A stretch of 64,000 nucleotides of DNA, from contig OZ018413.1 in NCBI GenBank assembly GCA_963969595.1, positions 2,358,501 through 2,422,500 of the forward strand, read 5' to 3'. The translations under genes and the position numbers were made by a program. The notes beneath the pieces are model-generated. The model ran no database searches. It was given only the letters and a program-made list of their open reading frames with translations, and was not told the origin of the DNA. Positions 24,292-36,307 of the stretch are shown here, piece by piece. The number at the start of each line of letters is the position of its first letter. Positions within the stretch are counted from its first letter, which is position 1. Source of the stretch: Neckera pumila. Its lineage: Eukaryota > Streptophyta > Bryopsida > Hypnales > Neckeraceae.

Positions 24292-25927
24292 GCACTTGCA
24301 GCCTTGGATCAGTGACTTTGGCCTTGGCACACCGGTGAGGTGGTCATTAGTTTGAACACAAGCTTTGACAGGGTGTTTAATATGACCATAGTCTACTTCT
24401 TGAGAATTTCCCGGAGGAAGAAACATGTTGGTTTTTTATTATAGGATATACTTCCTAAGGGAGGCATCAAGGATGGAATTCGCCTTCGAAATCCATGAAG
24501 CTTAGATAGTTGAGTTGTTCCCAACAGACAATCCATTCACGCTGGATTTGTCATACTGACATCACAGTTTCAATAAGTTTTAGTGAGAGTTCTTGTATTT
24601 TCACGAAATAGAGAACGTGCTAATGAGGTGTCTGTCAGTGGCAGCTTCAATTAAAACTAGTCTCGATCTCAAGAATATGTTTTGAAAATCTGTTCAGGTC
24701 TGAAATGCAAACCATGTCAAGTTGAATTCTGACTAACAACAATGCTCACAGGAACACAAGACTCTGAAATAATACTAGAGTGATCTGTGTGCCATTGATT
24801 TCAATTAAGGCAGCCACCTTACGGTGCACTTGTACACAAATCTAGTCTCTCTAGACTCATGAAATTGAGTTATTGAGCTCCTAAGTATTTTTCTAATTAC
24901 AAATGATTCTAATTGGCAAAAAAGCCGGTTGCAAATTTGAAAACATCGAAAAAAACTAGTGAAAAATCGTATAAAATTTCTATTTAGAGTTAAAAATAGA
25001 ACCCGCAACTGACGGTGTTGATTGGGGTCGGGTGACTTATTTTACAAACGTCAACCGATGTTCCACCCAAATTTTGAGAACACCCTAAGGTAAGGACACC
25101 CAAAAGTCTCAATTTTATTGTTGAGCCCTACAATTCCTACACTTCCTATACTAGTCAATTTTTCGTAATGTTCTTGCAAGAAGTTTGTGAAACCTCCAGA
25201 CATGAAATGGAGAAAAATTGGTTGAAAAGCTTACGAAAGGGTCCAGCTTGTGCACAGAAGGCAGAGTTCAATTGATGATGACAAGGAGCAGGGACAGTCG
25301 TCAACAATTGAAGAGAGAAATGGTTCACTTGCCACATGGGAAGATGTAATCAATCCCTCCCCCAAATTAATCCACCGAAGATAGTCTAATAAGCAGTGCA
25401 TGAACCTACAAATGAAAACATTACTGGTAGTCCCTTACCAACAGCCCTTTACATAACAAAAATCAGGGCGTCACTCTGAGCAAATTGGAAAAATAAACCT
25501 TGATCACCAAAAATTTACATCGAGTGGAGCAATCACAAATGAAGAGTGTCGATAAATGGACTCTACCAATTTTATTGTACAAATTCGAGAGAGCAATTTC
25601 AAGAGCTACAGTATCTGCCAACCAGCTTGGCATTCCAAAATGTTGTACAGATGACAATTACGAACCTCGGCCACTGGTTGAGTCCAACGCCATCAATGGC
25701 CTCTCAAAACTCAACCAATCACCAAATACTCGCTCTAAATCATGTCATTGTTGATCAATCTACATCGAACTGGAACCACATGTTACATGAAGCAGCAATC
25801 TCACTTCTTGTGAATCAATCTATAGTAACACAAAAAAAAAACTGCTTTAACCTTCACCTGCAGATCACAAAGCGAAGATGACCTCCAAAAACAACAAAAA
25901 CTCTCAGTAAGATCAAACCTTGAGGAA
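24292..25927. other. Gap between SWEET and the membrane-protein gene
   Basis: The region holds the 3' flanks of two convergent genes. No further coding exon is supported; open frames here are short and lack domains. Confidence 0.4.
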
Positions 25928-28900
25928 CTAAGATACAGGTCCAACGTCAATGGAGTGTTGTCTTGACAACGTGCGCTCCGGCGAGTCTAGGCTGAACTCT
26001 CCTTGTGATGAGAGAGTATCAGAAAGAGAATCACTGTGAACAAGTCGACGGCGAGATTTGGTCACGACAGTCGCCATGGGAGCTTCATAGTGAAACTTCA
26101 AAGCGTCTGCAGGCAAAATCTCGTGCACCATGGGATTCAAAACGAGCTCTGATTCCTGGTGTCTTCTTTCTAGAGAGTTTTGACGTGCCCATTCCTGGAG
26201 ATCTTCCCCTGGCCAATTTTCTGGTGAAATAACAGGCTTTGCAGATTTGGAAATGCCTCCAATTACTCGTACAGGAGAAAGCACAGGGCTAATTTGGGAT
26301 TGCCCACCGGAGCTGCTTGCTCTGCGGTGACCAACCTCAGAGACTCTCGCAATGGGTGGTGTTCGAGGCCTTTCTTGTGTCGTTGCTGCTGTATTGAACT
26401 GCGGCCATCGGTTTCGAGGAAGAAACGGCAACAAGAGCCCAAGCGCAAACGCTTTCATGCTAGCCATGGGTGCAATCTCCTCCGTGTTGGAAAACCAAAG
26501 CAGCTGGCGGATTAGAGCGAACCATTCGCTCGTAATCTGTGCGACGAAGCTCAACACGAAGAGAAGAAGCATGAAAACTCCCAAACCCCAGTAAGTATCG
26601 TAGGGTTGGTCTTGGGATAGGATCGCCATCGCTGCAATGAAGATGCCGATCTCGCAGAGAAGGGAGACAGTCTCCACGACTTGCACGAAACGACGCTGGA
26701 ATGGCTTGGTGGTGATGAGGTAGAGAAGCTGTGTTGCAGTGATGGCGAGCACTAGAGAGAGTTCCGTCCATGACTTGTCTGTCACTGGAAATGCACCAAA
26801 GATCACTCCCAAGGAAATCCTTCTCGAAAGATCGATCAGAATGTACGCGGATTGAAAGCACCCTAATGCTGTGTAGGCCCGTGACACGGCTCGCTCCTCG
26901 TGCTCGCCGTCGGTCTTATTTGAATTCGCGTCGACGAGCTTTGAAGGGCCTTTTCGATCCTCGAACAAGATGCCGAAGCGTGGAATGAATGAAGCATTGG
27001 TGGATGTCCAATTGCCGAGGTGACCAGCTCCAGTGAGAAGCGAGAGTGGTGGTGGAGGAGAAAGAGTTTCGTCTGGTTTCAATTGGGGCCGAAGTTCAAT
27101 GTACTGGACGCGCTTGCCGCGAAAGATTCCGAAGATGAGCAACAGCGTCGTCACGAGGAGAAGCAAAGCCGGAATGGCCAAAAGCACGACCCCTACAGCG
27201 ATTCCAGCTTTCGTACCTCCTGCACCAATGCCATAGCCAAATCTGTCACTGGACTCCAAGGCGTGACATGGTATAACTCCATTCTATACCAGCCCTGGCT
27301 CGAGCTTTTCAAACGGAGAGAGTTTGGAGGTCGAATTATGCAATGTGAAACCTAAAGCTTCTGAGGAACGAAATTGGTATATTTACCTCTGATGATGAAC
27401 GCAGACGCCTGGCAAATGGCAGGCAGAGCGAGAATGAGCAGGAAAAGCTCAAAGCGGGGGAAGCTTAATGCGCTATGAAGTGGCGTCCTGAATCTCCAGC
27501 GCAAGAAGAACAGCACAAGAATGTGCAGGAGTATCAAACTGCCGCAGACTACTGCCAGCCAGAAAATGTTACGCTGAAAATCGCTCCACCCGGTGTATTT
27601 CTTCGCAAGCAACTCCTGCTTCCATTTACTCAGGCTCGCAGCTTGATTCTGTAATGCAAAAACGAACCCATAAGTAACGAACCATCAGCGTCATCTTGCA
27701 AGCAGACTACCAAGGAGTTAGGATTTAGGACTTACGAGAAAGTAAGTTTCGTATGCTGCTGCGACCATGGGTGGTCCAAATTCGGTCCCATTGACACCCA
27801 AACGCCGTCGACTCTGCTTATATGGTTCTCGATCCTGGGACAGAAAACTTCCCATGGAAGTCCCGGACCAATAAGTTGTGCCTAAGTTTTCACTGTACAG
27901 AGAACAATTCAGATTCCCCTGCAACAATGCCTATAATGTCAATGTCACTGAACAGTTTAGCCACGAGGACGATGATCCTACAGACACAAACATAACCTAA
28001 AACTTGAGACTTCCATCACAGGAACGTCAGGGTAGGCGTTCAGGATCGGAACATACGTATTGAGTGGACCAGTGGTGCATCATCCTGCACGCCGAAGACA
28101 GAGCTTGCTCTCCAACAGGGTCATGAGGTACCGAAACCAAGTTTCGGCGAACATTGAATGTGAAATTGGTTGGCACACTGGAATCAAAGCTGCTCGTATA
28201 GTTGGTTTCATCGCTCTTCTGCCAGGGAGTGTTGACATGCGGAATCAACCACTGCAAGCCATTCGCCGTCTCGGCGTACTCCACGGGCAAGCTCACGGCC
28301 AGGAAGCTCGTGAGCGCCAGCACTTGCGTGTGGCCTGCCATGCCCATGAGGTTCCTTGACGCATCAGCGCCCACACAGCTCGTTGATCGACCAAGGACCG
28401 CGCCTGCAGCAGCCAAATTGGCGGAGGAGATGGCCAGCGCGCCGGAAAACAACGCCGTGCCCAGTAAACCTGCCGTAATGAAGGAGTACAAGGCTACTGC
28501 GATGCTCGGTGTTGAAGAATCTGCAAAAGCAGAAAGCAAAATAAGCCAAACCACTAACCAAGCAAATAAGGTCGTAACCAATCTGACAAATAATCTTGAA
28601 TTCTTTTCGTTGTCGCCAACATTAAATGGACACAACTCAACACAGATTTTTCGTCATTTTCGTAGCTTTCGGATTCCCAAAAACCATGCACCAGACTATG
28701 CTAATTCTGACCTAATCCTAAACCCTAAACCCTAAAACCTTATAGCCCTAAAGCTCCACATGAGAAGGTTGAAACAATGCACTTCCACAAAGTGGAATCT
28801 TAGCCGGTTTCATTGGTTTAACATGGTATTCGGTGAAATAGAATCGAACGAAATTGTGAATGTATGGTGAAGAAGCCATATGGAATGGAGCACTTATCTT

Positions 28901-31900
28901 ATCAAACTCCAGAAAAGAAAAAATAAGTTCTTGAAAACTCACAATGTTTGATGTGCAGCATTGAAGAAGCGACGTTCGGATTTCCAGCAACATCCAGGGT
29001 TCGACTTCCAGCCACGGAAACAGAAACTCTGCTACTGTCCCCCGACGCCAACACCACAAGAGCGTAGGTCGTCTTTGAAATCTCCCTGAAACTGTAGTCA
29101 CAAACTGTCAATCACAGTTCAATTACATCACCATAGCACATGGACATGAACTCACGTAAAAGGATTCAAAGCTTACCTTTGCAATACCCCGCCGGCGAGG
29201 GTGACACCCGAGTTGTTGAACGAGAACACAGGCTTTGTAAATTGTACAATAAGGGGAAGAAGACGGTCGCGTGTATGAGCTCGAGAGTTTGTGCTCAACA
29301 GAACTTCGGGGGAGTCGACATCTGCGACGAAACATAGCTGAGTGAGTGACTTTGAGCTTCATGCAAAAAAAAAAAATTTAGAAACTCATGGAGAAAGAGC
29401 TCTTGCTCTGGTGTCAATGTCTCCACTCTAAAAACTTGTTTCAGATGCATGATCCTGGTTTCTCATTCCTTCAGCACTTGTTAGTTGAAAATTCCAGCTT
29501 TGACGAGGTTTCAGATGCATGATCCCGGTTTCTCATTCCTTCAGCACCAAGATTCAAGCTTTGATGAAGGATGAATACTTTTCGTCCGTTTCTACTATTG
29601 AAGGGAGTCTTTTGCCTTGGTGATTAATGTTATGAAAGAAAGGCAATGAGATTTAAATTCAAATCGTAGAGATGATTCTCATCTAAAGAATAGTGCCATT
29701 GATTATGAGAATTTAATGGGACGATGTTCTTAAGTTGTTCAGTGAGTGCACTCAGCTTTATTCCTCTGACAATATGTGAAAAAAGGCAGGATATGGTTTG
29801 GATTCAATACAATGGAAGAGAATGGTGTGCAACAGCATGCAACCCCTGCAACTTCTTTGCAAATACTTCTTGTCAATCCAAGTTTATGAAATCATAATCA
29901 GAGGATCAAATCATCTTGGCCTAGCACAAAGGTCTTTCAATCTCCTTTCGAGAATACAAAGCAAGCATACAAAGCATGAAAAAATGAATTCACAAACCAT
30001 GTAGGAAGGAGACTGTGGCGGTTTCTGCCACTGGAACGCCATAGCGACTAGCGGTCGTGTTTCCCGGCAGCACTACGGTCACCGCAGCTGTTCCAGTACT
30101 ATTCAACAACAACTGCCACAAGCAAACCAAACAAAGAAAATCTCTTCAAGCCCTACACCTTTCCCCCACGATTTGAGAAATCACAAACAGGGAAGACGAA
30201 TCCAAAACCCTAAACCCTAAAATTTGCCGAGGAGAAAGAATGTGTGCTTACCGAGAACGCGAACCGGCGATTGCCGCGGCTCTTTCGCTCGCGAGGAAGT
30301 AGCACGCCATGACTAACATTGAGCAATCCTCGAATGTCCTCAGGTGTCCCGAGCATGGGTTCACTGAAGTCCAAATAGATGGGCACGCCATCAGAGGCGT
30401 TGGTGGCCTGCGCTGTCCAGAAGAGGGCGCCGGTCTCCACTTGCCAGTTCTGGAGCGGCGTCCAGAGGTTGAGCGTCGGCTGGGTGCGACTGAAGCGGAC
30501 GACCGTGGTGGAGTCGTCGGAGCGTTGGTAGCCGTTGCCGGCTGCATCGCTGCAGATGTGTCGGACTGTGGTGAGGGTCACCTTCCCCGTGAGAACTTGC
30601 GACGACAGCCTGACTTGGAGAGAGTACGCGCGTCCTGGGGATAGCGTTACCAGTGTAAGAGGGAGCACTGATGCTGGGCCTCGGACCACCAACTGCAACA
30701 CAACATGTCACAAGTCAATTACCTCATCGATGTCGTAATTGAGGCAAGTTTCACTGTGCCCATCTGTGCCCATCTGTGCCAATCAAGTGTTGGAAATTTC
30801 CTAAACCCTAAACGAAGTGGAACACAACGGATCAAAAACAAACTCATATTCGATATACAGGCCAATTTCAGTGTGCCAGAATGTGATGTTGAAGTGCTGG
30901 AAATTTGAGCTTTCAAATGCGCAGCACCACCAACTGGAACGCAACACGTCACGAAGATCTCGTATTCACGATATTCGAGAGTATCGGTGTGCCAGCATAT
31001 GATGCTCAAGTGCTGGAAACTAAGACTTTCAAGTGCTCAGATGAATTTGAGTTGCATAAATCAGAGCTAAAATCCAGGACGGGTATAAGTCTGAGTGTCT
31101 CAAGCTTCAGACAGGCATCTCAAACTGCTTCGGTTCCTAAATGATAGCTCCTTTTGGTAATACACCAATTTTGTGAACTTGCACCATGTAACCGATAGTT
31201 GCCATGAAATGCGCTTCGGGGTTCATTTCCAAATAAGATTTGCGCTTCCAGTTGCACCCAGCTTAGAAGATGCAAGCAACGCATACCCCTCATTATGACA
31301 TAGTGAATCTCCTAATTCGCACATTAATCCAATTGAATCGGACCCCAGGAAACTATGGCAGACGACTCTCATTTCATTGCAACTACAGAGTTTTGAGAGT
31401 GCTCACTCTCAAACTCCAAACTCCAAGCCCTAATTAATTCCAACTTCTTCCGTGCATCAAACAAGCTTACAGCACAAAACTTACGTCGCAGGAGCTGACG
31501 CTGAAGCATTCGAAGGTTGGACAATCCTCGGAGAAGGTGACATTGACCGTGATGTTGATCGCACTCGTGTAGAGTGGGCTCGTCACCACCGAAGCCGTCG
31601 GCGGGACTGTATCTACAGTCCATAAGTAAATGCTCGGTGTCAACAAAGTCCCATTCGATGTGCTTCCCGAGACAGTGAGCATGTGAGAACCATCGGCGAG
31701 ATCGGACGCGGCGAATGTGCGACCTGAGCAATCTTGCGCCACGCCCTGATCCAGCTGCACAAGAAGAAACCATGCCGTTTATTACAGTCGTGAAAATCCG
31801 GTACAAGCATTCATGACTCTGTGGGCTACATATCGACAAAAGAAATCGGAAAACGCAAATCTGTAGACACACATCGATTTATTGTGAATCGACAGAAACT

Positions 31901-33107
31901 GTATTGAGCTTCCAAAACCACAAAGATATTATTTGACACTTGCCAGAATTGGTAGCCTCGATCGAATTCTTAGAGCCACCACAGCAAAAACGAAAAATGA
32001 AAAAAATAAATAAAAATTGCTGAGGTCAAGTGAGAGATCGTCATGACATGGTTTGACCACATTAGCTGCGAAACATGTGCTCTGGAACTGAAAGTCTAGG
32101 TTAGATATGTACAATCGTTAACCTGCACAGGCACCCCTAGATGTATCCTGTTCAAGATGCTTCTATTAGGGACACCTTGCAGCGGAGGTTCTCAATTCTA
32201 AGTGTGACCCGAAAGTCTAATTTCCAAGTTAATTCGCACTTGGGTCAAAGTGATCGTTCGTACTGGCGGGTGAACCTTCCTGCGCACATAAGTTTCTGCA
32301 TGTTGCAGTCTGAAAACGGCGTTATAAACTAAGCTTGGCGAATGAGGGCAACACTAAGTTCCCTGCGGGTTTATAGCTCTGTTGTTACGAACTGCGAAAT
32401 TCGGTACCCTTGCATGGTTTTGGTTTCCACAATTGTGAAACTCTATTCTTGAGCTTGTAGTTTACTTGATACCGTCCCGACACATTTGCCGTTTTGCGCA
32501 CCGAGCACCCTGGACTACTTTTCTAATGCTTTCTGAGACTGGTGCCCAAGAGAGTTGAATCTTCTCCGGGTTTTAGATTTCTCTATCAGGTGCTCTTACT
32601 ACTTCGCATTTCCCACATTATTTTTCGAGATATTCTACCGCTCTCCATATTGACTTAAATTTTCTCACAGTTCAAAAAATGTCGAAACCCAGGTCACCGC
32701 CAGTCTTGCGTGACTTCAGGTTGCGCGCGACAGCTACAAATTTTGTGCTAGAGTTCGGAAAACATACCCCTGGCTATCAAAACAAGTAATCCCACCGACT
32801 ACAACTTCGGAGACGGCTACTAAATTGTGTAATAATTTGTGAATGGCGCCAGCACACGTACCTTGCACTGAAACGCGCACTGCGACGTAGCGCAAGGATC
32901 CACGCCATTCGCACCCGCGACCACCACAAACGCAAACGTCGGACTCGCATCCGACGAGAATACGGCTGGCTTCACCGTCAAGTCAATACTCTGCGCTTCC
33001 GCAACGACCGCAACAAACCAGACAATCCACAGCACAAACGCTACTAGTGAGTCTCTCACGGTGGCGCCCATGCATCCCTGCGCACGCGGCGGAATTCTCT
33101 CTGTCAT
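25928..33107 (-). CDS. Large multi-pass membrane protein with Ig-like ectodomain, unknown function
   Basis: Ten-exon model on the minus strand: 33107-32862, 31754-31485, 30692-30252, 30112-29998, 29321-29177, 29091-28943, 28520-28057, 27918-27736, 27648-27387, 27276-25928; 1207 residues, all phases closing. A signal peptide core (SLVAFVLWIVWFVAVVAEA) leads into an ectodomain with TVDTVPPTASVV, a pattern seen in bacterial-type Ig-like repeats, and N-glycosylation sites NGT, NIT and NVT. Exon 7 starts the membrane part (ALYSFITAGLLGTALFSGAL). Exons 9 and 10 add more helices (FWLAVVCGSLILLHILVLFF, AVGVVLLAIPALLLLVTTLL and others), for about nine or ten. A cytosolic tail of roughly 180 residues is Ser/Pro/Arg-rich with possible phosphosites (RRASSS, SRQHS). 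The layout recalls channel-like proteins, but I cannot name a function. The exon 9/10 junction (acceptor at 27277) is the least certain. Confidence 0.8.
28723..28738 (-). promoter_or_regulatory. Telomere-like motif in an intron
   Basis: CCTAAACCCTAAACCCTAAA-type sequence lies in intron 6 of the membrane-protein gene. A similar motif is at about 30206-30221 in intron 3. Only two or three units are present, so these are interstitial telo-box motifs, not a telomere. Confidence 0.5.
29441..29570. repeat. Tandem duplication of about 68 bp in an intron
   Basis: Two adjacent units (about 29441-29510 and 29510-29570) each begin TTTCAGATGCATGATCC, continue GGTTTCTCATTCCTTCAGCA and end in a TTCnAGCTTTGA block. 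They lie in intron 4 of the membrane-protein gene (29322-29997). High identity suggests a fairly recent slip or unequal exchange. Confidence 0.75.
30687..31025. repeat. Three diverged tandem units next to a splice acceptor
   Basis: Three units of about 110-125 bp (starting near 30687, 30817 and 30925) share the order CACCAACTGnAAC-type, a TATTC/ATCG block, GTGTGCC, then AAGTGnTGGAAA. The first overlaps the acceptor and first bases of exon 3 of the membrane-protein gene; the others lie in intron 2. It looks like tandem duplication of an exon-edge segment. Confidence 0.55.
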
Positions 33108-33282
33108 GCCTCTATTGATTGAACTGAATTTCCTACACTGAATGCCTGTCGCTGTTACGAGGTCGCGTTGCCTCTCCCGTCGAAATGCTCCCTGTCCATT
33201 ACAATTGGTGGATGCTCGTTATGCCATGATGGTTCTGCAAACCTGTACTACCTGAAGCCCAAACATCCGAATGCCTCTAGAG

Positions 33283-33549
33283 CTAGACTGCAGACGGCAA
33301 CAACTCTGGACTACGCAGCTTCTCCCTCCACTTGTACGATCGCAGCTTGTGCACGCACAGTTCGGGATACATTTCCTGTACCTGCGGCGCATACTTCTCT
33401 TCCACTTCGGGATACATTTCTCGCGCTTGGGATACAAACTTCTCTTCCACTTTTGCCTGCAAGGCGGCGTGGGTCTCATCACCCCCACGAACGCCCCTCT
33501 TCACTACCTGGAATCCACCGTTGCGCGCGATCCCAAACTGCACATTCAA
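33283..33549 (-). CDS. Possible small ORF with two 15-residue repeats
   Basis: An 88-codon frame from an ATG at 33549 to 33283, about 180 bp upstream of the membrane-protein gene and on the same strand. It contains VEEKFVSQAREMYPE followed directly by VEEKYAPQVQEMYPE, encoded by a 45-bp tandem duplication at about 33364-33453. The Glu/Lys/Met content and repeat periodicity of three codons are coding-like. A longer frame (178 codons, 33168-33704) exists on the plus strand but has a less protein-like composition. No domain, signal or family is recognised. It could be an upstream ORF in a long leader, an independent small gene, or chance in a GC-rich segment. Confidence 0.3.
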   Translation of the reverse strand: MNVQFGIARNGGFQVVKRGVRGGDETHAALQAKVEEKFVSQAREMYPEVEEKYAPQVQEMYPELCVHKLRSYKWREKLRSPELLPSAV

Positions 33550-33704
33550 ACGGCAACTCGCGCTTTCCCAATCTCAGCATTCACGGGACACACTTCACTG
33601 TCGGCTTCTCCTTGAATTACAGACTAAAACATTGGGAACCCAGCGCTTGTGGCGCCATGATTAAATTACCGTCTTTCCTAATGGAACCTGAACCTGACAA
33701 GTGA

Positions 33705-34862
33705 TCGAGCGCGCGCTAGATTTTACGACACTGGTTGACTTGTTTCGGGATTCCTGTCCGCTTCCCTGCACGTCTGAGTTGAGACCTTAAAATGTTCATC
33801 ATCATTCATCAAGCCATCAAGGGATCTTGAGTTGACAAATCATCAATAAATGGGGTGGGTTTCAGAGGCTTTGAAGGACTGCAAGTGACGCATGCGTGCG
33901 CAAGGAAGCGCAAGCAATTACTGGCACTGGCAGAGCCGCTGGACTGGACGGAACGGGGGTACGGGACCCGCCTACCTTCGGAGGCGAAGTGGAGGGCCCG
34001 ATTCTCACTGGGAGAATGCGGAAGTTTAGTTTGGACCCTGCCCGGTGCCCGAGAGGGTGGGCCTTTGGACCCTGCCCGATGCAATCGCCAATTGCCACCT
34101 ATTGGGTTGGGGATTATTAGTGGATTTATTATTAGTCTCTGGGGCTTGAAATAATGCCCAGAAAATGGGCGGAAACTAAATTTTCTAACGGTTGAAAATT
34201 TCGCCACCGGCTAGAAATGAGGGGCAGGTGTTACTAAAAGTTTTTGGGAAAAGTCAGCTTGTCAGGAGGGGCATGTCCAGCCAAATTTTGGATCCAGGTG
34301 CAGGTTTGTGGTGGACCACTTTGAATTCCCCGTTCAAATCTTATGAAAATTGGCTAATTGGAAATGATGAATTTTTCTATTAATTTTAGAAGGAATCAAA
34401 AGTTTTTAGTTAGCTATATTTTTCCTTAACCCTTGTCGTCTTTAGGATTTGTGAGGAGTTTTGAAAATCTATACATTATTAAAGTAGGTTGCCGTTTGTT
34501 TTGTTTTGTTACCGTGAAATCTCTAAAACTCGAGCCAGAACCATGTCACTCGGTTACATTCTTGGTACCATTAGAAAGCTCTCTACGAAGAGGGATGTAA
34601 GGACCTTTAGCATCATGACATTGCACTTTTAAAGGAGACGCATTCGGGGTCCACTTTAGCATATGTCTACGTACCCACACTTTACTAATCGTCTCAACTA
34701 ATTCAACGAAAAATCACAAAAAATTCATTTGTTGTTGAAATGGCTTGATTCTAGTTGCAAATGACTTCTATCAAACTTTTCAATCTTTGAAAAATGTATG
34801 AGTTGCCAAATAGCTTCTCTAAGGTGTCTAAGTAGCAAATTTGTTTGCCATAATAAGTATGT
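33705..34862. other. Upstream flank, GC-rich then AT-rich
   Basis: A GC-rich patch at about 33890-34130 holds a short direct repeat of TTTGGACCCTGCCCG. Several overlapping frames on both strands are open here but none looks like a known protein. AT-rich DNA follows from 34200. Confidence 0.35.
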
Positions 34863-35215
34863 CATTAGAGAAAATATCAGCCCTTTGGAGTATTGCTCCA
34901 AATTGACATGCCAAGCTATTTCCAAACTTGGCCTATTAGTCTGAAAAGTCCCCCGATGAGCAGTCAGCTAAGTTGACTGCTTGCTGAAACAGTCAATTTT
35001 GTATTTTTGTTTTTGTTTTTAGTTTTTTCTTAAAGATAATTTTTTTTTAAATAAATTTTTTAACTCGTAAAACTCAGTTCTTGTATCATTGTCACTATAG
35101 TTTCTGCTGCATGAAAATAGGGGGAAATTCATTTTTCAGCCCCAAAAAATCAACTTTCAGGGTACTTCAAAGGACTGTGGAGCAGCCCTTTCGAGGCTTG
35201 AAGTTTTTTCTAATG
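34863..35215 (-). mobile_element. MITE, CATTAG-ended family, copy 2
   Basis: About 353 bp with ends CATTAGAGAAAA and TTTTTTCTAATG. The interior is the reverse complement of copy 1: the lone GCAGTCAGCTAAGTTGAC block, the TAACTCGTAAAAC block, and the GGGGGAAATTCATTTTTCAGCCCC block, in that order. No coding capacity. Confidence 0.75.
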
Positions 35216-36304
35216 TTTATCTTATATCATTAGATTAAATTTAGAAAAATTGAATGTGCTGATTCCTATCACGCACAAACACATTGTATTAACAAGGAAC
35301 AAAGCATAAGTGATAACCACACGGTAATGCAACAATAACTTTTGAAAGTAGTTAAGCATTATTTGTTGTTACATTCAGACATACAAATAAGGTGGAATCC
35401 ACCTCCAATCTTCAAGATAAAATAAACTACACCTTCAACAACACTTTCCTAAGTGGTTTGCAAGGTAGTCCACAATAACAAGCATTATACCAGGTTTGAC
35501 AATGGCAAAAAAGCAACCTATACCAAGACCTTAATAACTTTTGGTTTGCAATGACAAATGTGGATCAATAGGACTACGCTAGATGGCTTGTGACACTTGT
35601 TACAATCACCCAAATTTAAAAGTACTCTAAAAAGAACATTGTCCAAGAAGCTTTTGGAGTTCAACATGTCGCAATCAAGTACAATATGAAAACGCCTATT
35701 TTCACTATCTTTAATTATATTTATCCAATTGAGTACAATTACATAATACATAAATAAGAGAGATAAGAGCATAAGAGAGATATCTTGTAATTAGTGAATT
35801 CCTAGCCCTATCTAAAATCAAAAAAATGCATAAAAAATTTATACCGTACATTCAAGTCAAATTTGCCGGCACCTAGCTTACGAAATAATTTAATTTTGGC
35901 ATTTGGACAATTCAACAGCTTAATTAGATTTTCTTGACTTTTAACACGTCCATCTTCCTAATTTTTCAACACTCTTCATCACAATAATGTTTTTTTTTTG
36001 TCTATTTATGTATAAATGTGCTCTTTTTTCTAAATTTTCTCAAGAATAATTTTTTGAACATTTTTGAATTGGCAACAATGAAATTTTCTTGGATTTCCAG
36101 AGATATTGTTCTTGTACTAAATTTTTCATATTTTAGACATGTTCCAAACTTCCAATTTTTCCCCAATTTTTTTTTTACGAAACTGATGACATACATGTAG
36201 GGCTGACGCTTCAGTGTTGCTGACGTATGGGCCAGGTCAATGTTTGGCAATAAAAATCGGCAAACAATCAGAGGTTTGTTTGTTTGTTTTTTGAAACAAA
36301 CGTA
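35216..36304. other. AT-rich intergenic DNA
   Basis: No gene or recognisable element between the second CATTAG MITE and the chained TAA elements. Open frames are short and AT-biased. Confidence 0.4.
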
Positions 36305-36307
36305 TAA

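Noticed and set aside
26460..26861. 133-codon minus-strand frame
   Set aside because: It lies within the last exon of the membrane-protein gene in another frame; the exon's own frame encodes the helices.
28723..28738. CCCTAAA repeats as a telomere
   Set aside because: Only two or three units are present within an intron; telo-box motifs explain them better.
33168..33704. 178-codon plus-strand frame upstream of the membrane-protein gene
   Set aside because: Composition is not protein-like and no domain is visible; it overlaps the repeat-bearing minus frame and a GC-rich patch where long chance frames are expected.
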